Shown: in pieces, positions 34,936-36,857 of the stretch
How the letters are laid out: each line of letters opens with the position of its first letter
Numbering within the stretch: position 1 is the first letter of the stretch
Source of the DNA: Candidatus Tayloriibacteriota bacterium
Lineage (GTDB): Bacteria > Patescibacteriota > Minisyncoccia > Phycocordibacterales > PALSA-1337
Direction: 5' to 3'
Assembly (NCBI GenBank): GCA_003151615.1
Contig: PLXZ01000001.1
Coordinates: forward strand, 315,267 to 352,123
DNA length: 36,857 bases
Translations under genes and position numbers: made by a program
The notes under the pieces: model-generated
The model's database searches: none
What the model saw: only the letters and a program-made list of their open reading frames with translations
Told to the model about the DNA's origin: nothing

Positions 34936-36087
34936 TTAAAACTGAAGGAAATTGCCCGTCGTGCTCGCTATCATATTCTGCAGGGCAGTTTTGTCGAAAT
35001 AATTTTTAAGGACAGGATCATGATTGGCGAGATAGAGGCTCATTTTTGCATAGAGAAGATCGGTGCCATGGACGGTATCTGAAAATTCCGCGTCGGTTCC
35101 TCCATATTGGGCAATGTCCGACATGTCATAGAAAGCGAAGCCGTCCTGCTTGAAATCAGCCGAGATTTGGTTGGTAAGGTCGGTTTCCCTTGTTTTGTAG
35201 GCCGAAGTTGAGGCAAATGTAGCCTGATTGATTTCAACCGGATATGGGGGAATATAACCGACGACGGTAATGTTTTTACTTTTCGCCGTTTCGAGTATTT
35301 GTTTCAGTATAATGAGGTTTGCAGCTATATTTGGTTCGTCAGTCGATGGCAAGCTCGCGGGCGTATCGCGCAGAATATTTTGGGCGACGACTTTTATTTC
35401 AGCCTCGTTCGTCGCAACAAGATTTGGATCCTGACTCTCCTTATTGTACCGGTAACTGCCGTCGGATCGGAAACCGTTTCCGTTGGCTATAGCCTGCATG
35501 CCCAATTTGTCGGTATTTGCTTCATTCGAGACAAGTTTAATGAAACTGTATTTATGCCGTATAAAATAATCAAGATACATGCCGCGTGCGACATTAAACG
35601 GAGCATAGAAATGAAAGCCAAAAATTGATATGTAGTTTTCTGTTGTTTGATCAGCCTGTTCCGAATCAAGTGTGAACAATTCGCGGTCAAGATCAAGTAT
35701 CAATACGCGTTTCGTCGAGCTATTTTGACTGCTCGATGCGGACTGGAGAATATACTCGATGTCATTGAGGGACCAGGGAACTCCTAGTCCCGCATTGAGA
35801 AACTGCGTCTGCGGGGTGAAAAATTCCTTTCGCAGTTGGAGCACTCGCGATGTGCCGAGCGCAAATATTTGGGGATTATTCGTGTCGAGAAGTATTGTCT
35901 TGTACGGAATCAGACTGCCGGTATTGTACACATTTCCAAAAAGGGTTTCTTTGTGTGTGTTTTGTATCGCTACTACTTCATATGCAGGATAATATTCCTT
36001 TGAAAAAAAGAGGACTGCAATAGGGAAAGCATAATAAAGGGCGATGGGTGAGAGGAACAGGATGACTTTGAGGGTAAATTTAAACAT
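34936..36087 (-). CDS. SGNH-type, AlgJ/DltD-like protein (copy 2, paralog of 31832-32974)
   Basis: IFALGTSRVLQLRKEFF; VVGYIPPYP; DTVHGTD; same layout as copy 1. Confidence 0.65.
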   Translation of the reverse strand: MFKFTLKVILFLSPIALYYAFPIAVLFFSKEYYPAYEVVAIQNTHKETLFGNVYNTGSLIPYKTILLDTNNPQIFALGTSRVLQLRKEFFTPQTQFLNAGLGVPWSLNDIEYILQSASSSQNSSTKRVLILDLDRELFTLDSEQADQTTENYISIFGFHFYAPFNVARGMYLDYFIRHKYSFIKLVSNEANTDKLGMQAIANGNGFRSDGSYRYNKESQDPNLVATNEAEIKVVAQNILRDTPASLPSTDEPNIAANLIILKQILETAKSKNITVVGYIPPYPVEINQATFASTSAYKTRETDLTNQISADFKQDGFAFYDMSDIAQYGGTDAEFSDTVHGTDLLYAKMSLYLANHDPVLKNYFDKTALQNMIASTTGNFLQF

Positions 36088-36091
36088 GGTA

Positions 36092-36857
36092 TTAGAATTT
36101 GAAGTAGATGAAGGTTTGTCCCGCAAAATATCCGCCGAATATGATTGCGGCCATTATCGCGTAATACCATGCGTAACGGAGAGCTGCCGTTTTATTTTCA
36201 AATATGTACAGCGTCTTTTTCTTCGCCTGATAGTATTGGACGATTTCCATCGCCACGACCGCAAAAAATGCCGGAATCACGATGACGCGGACTCCCACAT
36301 AAATTGGATTATATAATACCTGGGTGATGAAATAATGTATGTGGATCGGAGAGAAGACATATTTTACATACCATAATGCCCGGGCCAGATTTTCCGATCT
36401 GAAAAAAATGAGGCTGAATGCGAAGAGGGCAAAAACAATTAATTGCTGAATAATTCTGTGCAATCGCGGCATTTTTTCGAGGCCGATTGTCTTCACTATT
36501 TTTTTTCTGATATCAACGGTCATCGTTCCGATTATCATATATATGCCCTGGAGCGCGCCGAAAACAACGAACGTCCAGTTCGCTCCGTGCCAGAGGCCGA
36601 TCACGACGAATGTTATGAAAAGGCTCAAATATAATTTATATTTTTTCACTTTCCGCCAGCTGAATGCCATGGGATAATACAGGTAATCACGCAGCCACGA
36701 CGACAGCGACATATGCCATTTTCTCCAGAAATCGGCCACGCTGGTTGCGGAAAAAGGCCGGTCGAAGTTTTCCCGGAGGTCAATGCCGAGAAGCATCGCC
36801 GAACCGAGTGCGATGTCGGTGTATCCGGAAAAGTCGCAATACAATTGATACGTGAAC
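36092..36857 (-). CDS. MBOAT (AlgI-like) O-acyltransferase, truncated by window end
   Basis: Frame open to the window edge (FTYQLYCDFSGYTDIALGSAMLLGIDLRENFDRPFSATSVADFWRKWHMSLSSWLRDYLYYPM; GLWHGANWTFVVFG). Confidence 0.92.
   Translation of the reverse strand, partial: FTYQLYCDFSGYTDIALGSAMLLGIDLRENFDRPFSATSVADFWRKWHMSLSSWLRDYLYYPMAFSWRKVKKYKLYLSLFITFVVIGLWHGANWTFVVFGALQGIYMIIGTMTVDIRKKIVKTIGLEKMPRLHRIIQQLIVFALFAFSLIFFRSENLARALWYVKYVFSPIHIHYFITQVLYNPIYVGVRVIVIPAFFAVVAMEIVQYYQAKKKTLYIFENKTAALRYAWYYAIMAAIIFGGYFAGQTFIYFKF

Overview
The 36.9 kb window looks like a chromosomal segment from a Candidate Phyla Radiation (Patescibacteria, Parcubacteria-like) genome. This lineage call is an inference from gene families, tight packing, near absence of Shine-Dalgarno leaders and typical CPR proteins. 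No rRNA, CRISPR array or transposase was recognised. Left to right the blocks are as follows. (1) A 5'-truncated Ser/Thr/Ala/Asn repeat surface protein ending in a dockerin-like domain, followed by two cohesin-like, membrane-anchored proteins. This is a putative non-cellulosomal cohesin/dockerin surface-display operon and the main candidate for a new system. (2) A triple YbjQ-like protein, a membrane protein, pyruvate kinase and RadC, with hairpin-rich intergenic elements. (3) Two large GH130-type proteins divergent from a PMM-like HAD phosphatase and a PMI-type cupin, suggesting a mannoside phosphorolysis module. (4) A PLP enzyme, an unlisted 54-aa LysW-like zinc ribbon, and a cell-wall cluster (Mpl-type Mur ligase, arginyltransferase/GNAT-like protein, tRNA-like element, ABC exporter, MraY, NlpC/P60-like protein, ATP-grasp). 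(5) RsmI, a type IV secretion-like ATPase with a Pro/Gln-rich tail, and a SWIB protein. (6) A surface-polysaccharide operon with two MBOAT (AlgI-like) + SGNH (AlgJ/DltD-like) pairs, MaoC, GT11 and GT2. One MBOAT gene carries a -1 frameshift next to an A7 slippery run. All calls come from reading the sequence and supplied translations; no database search was run.
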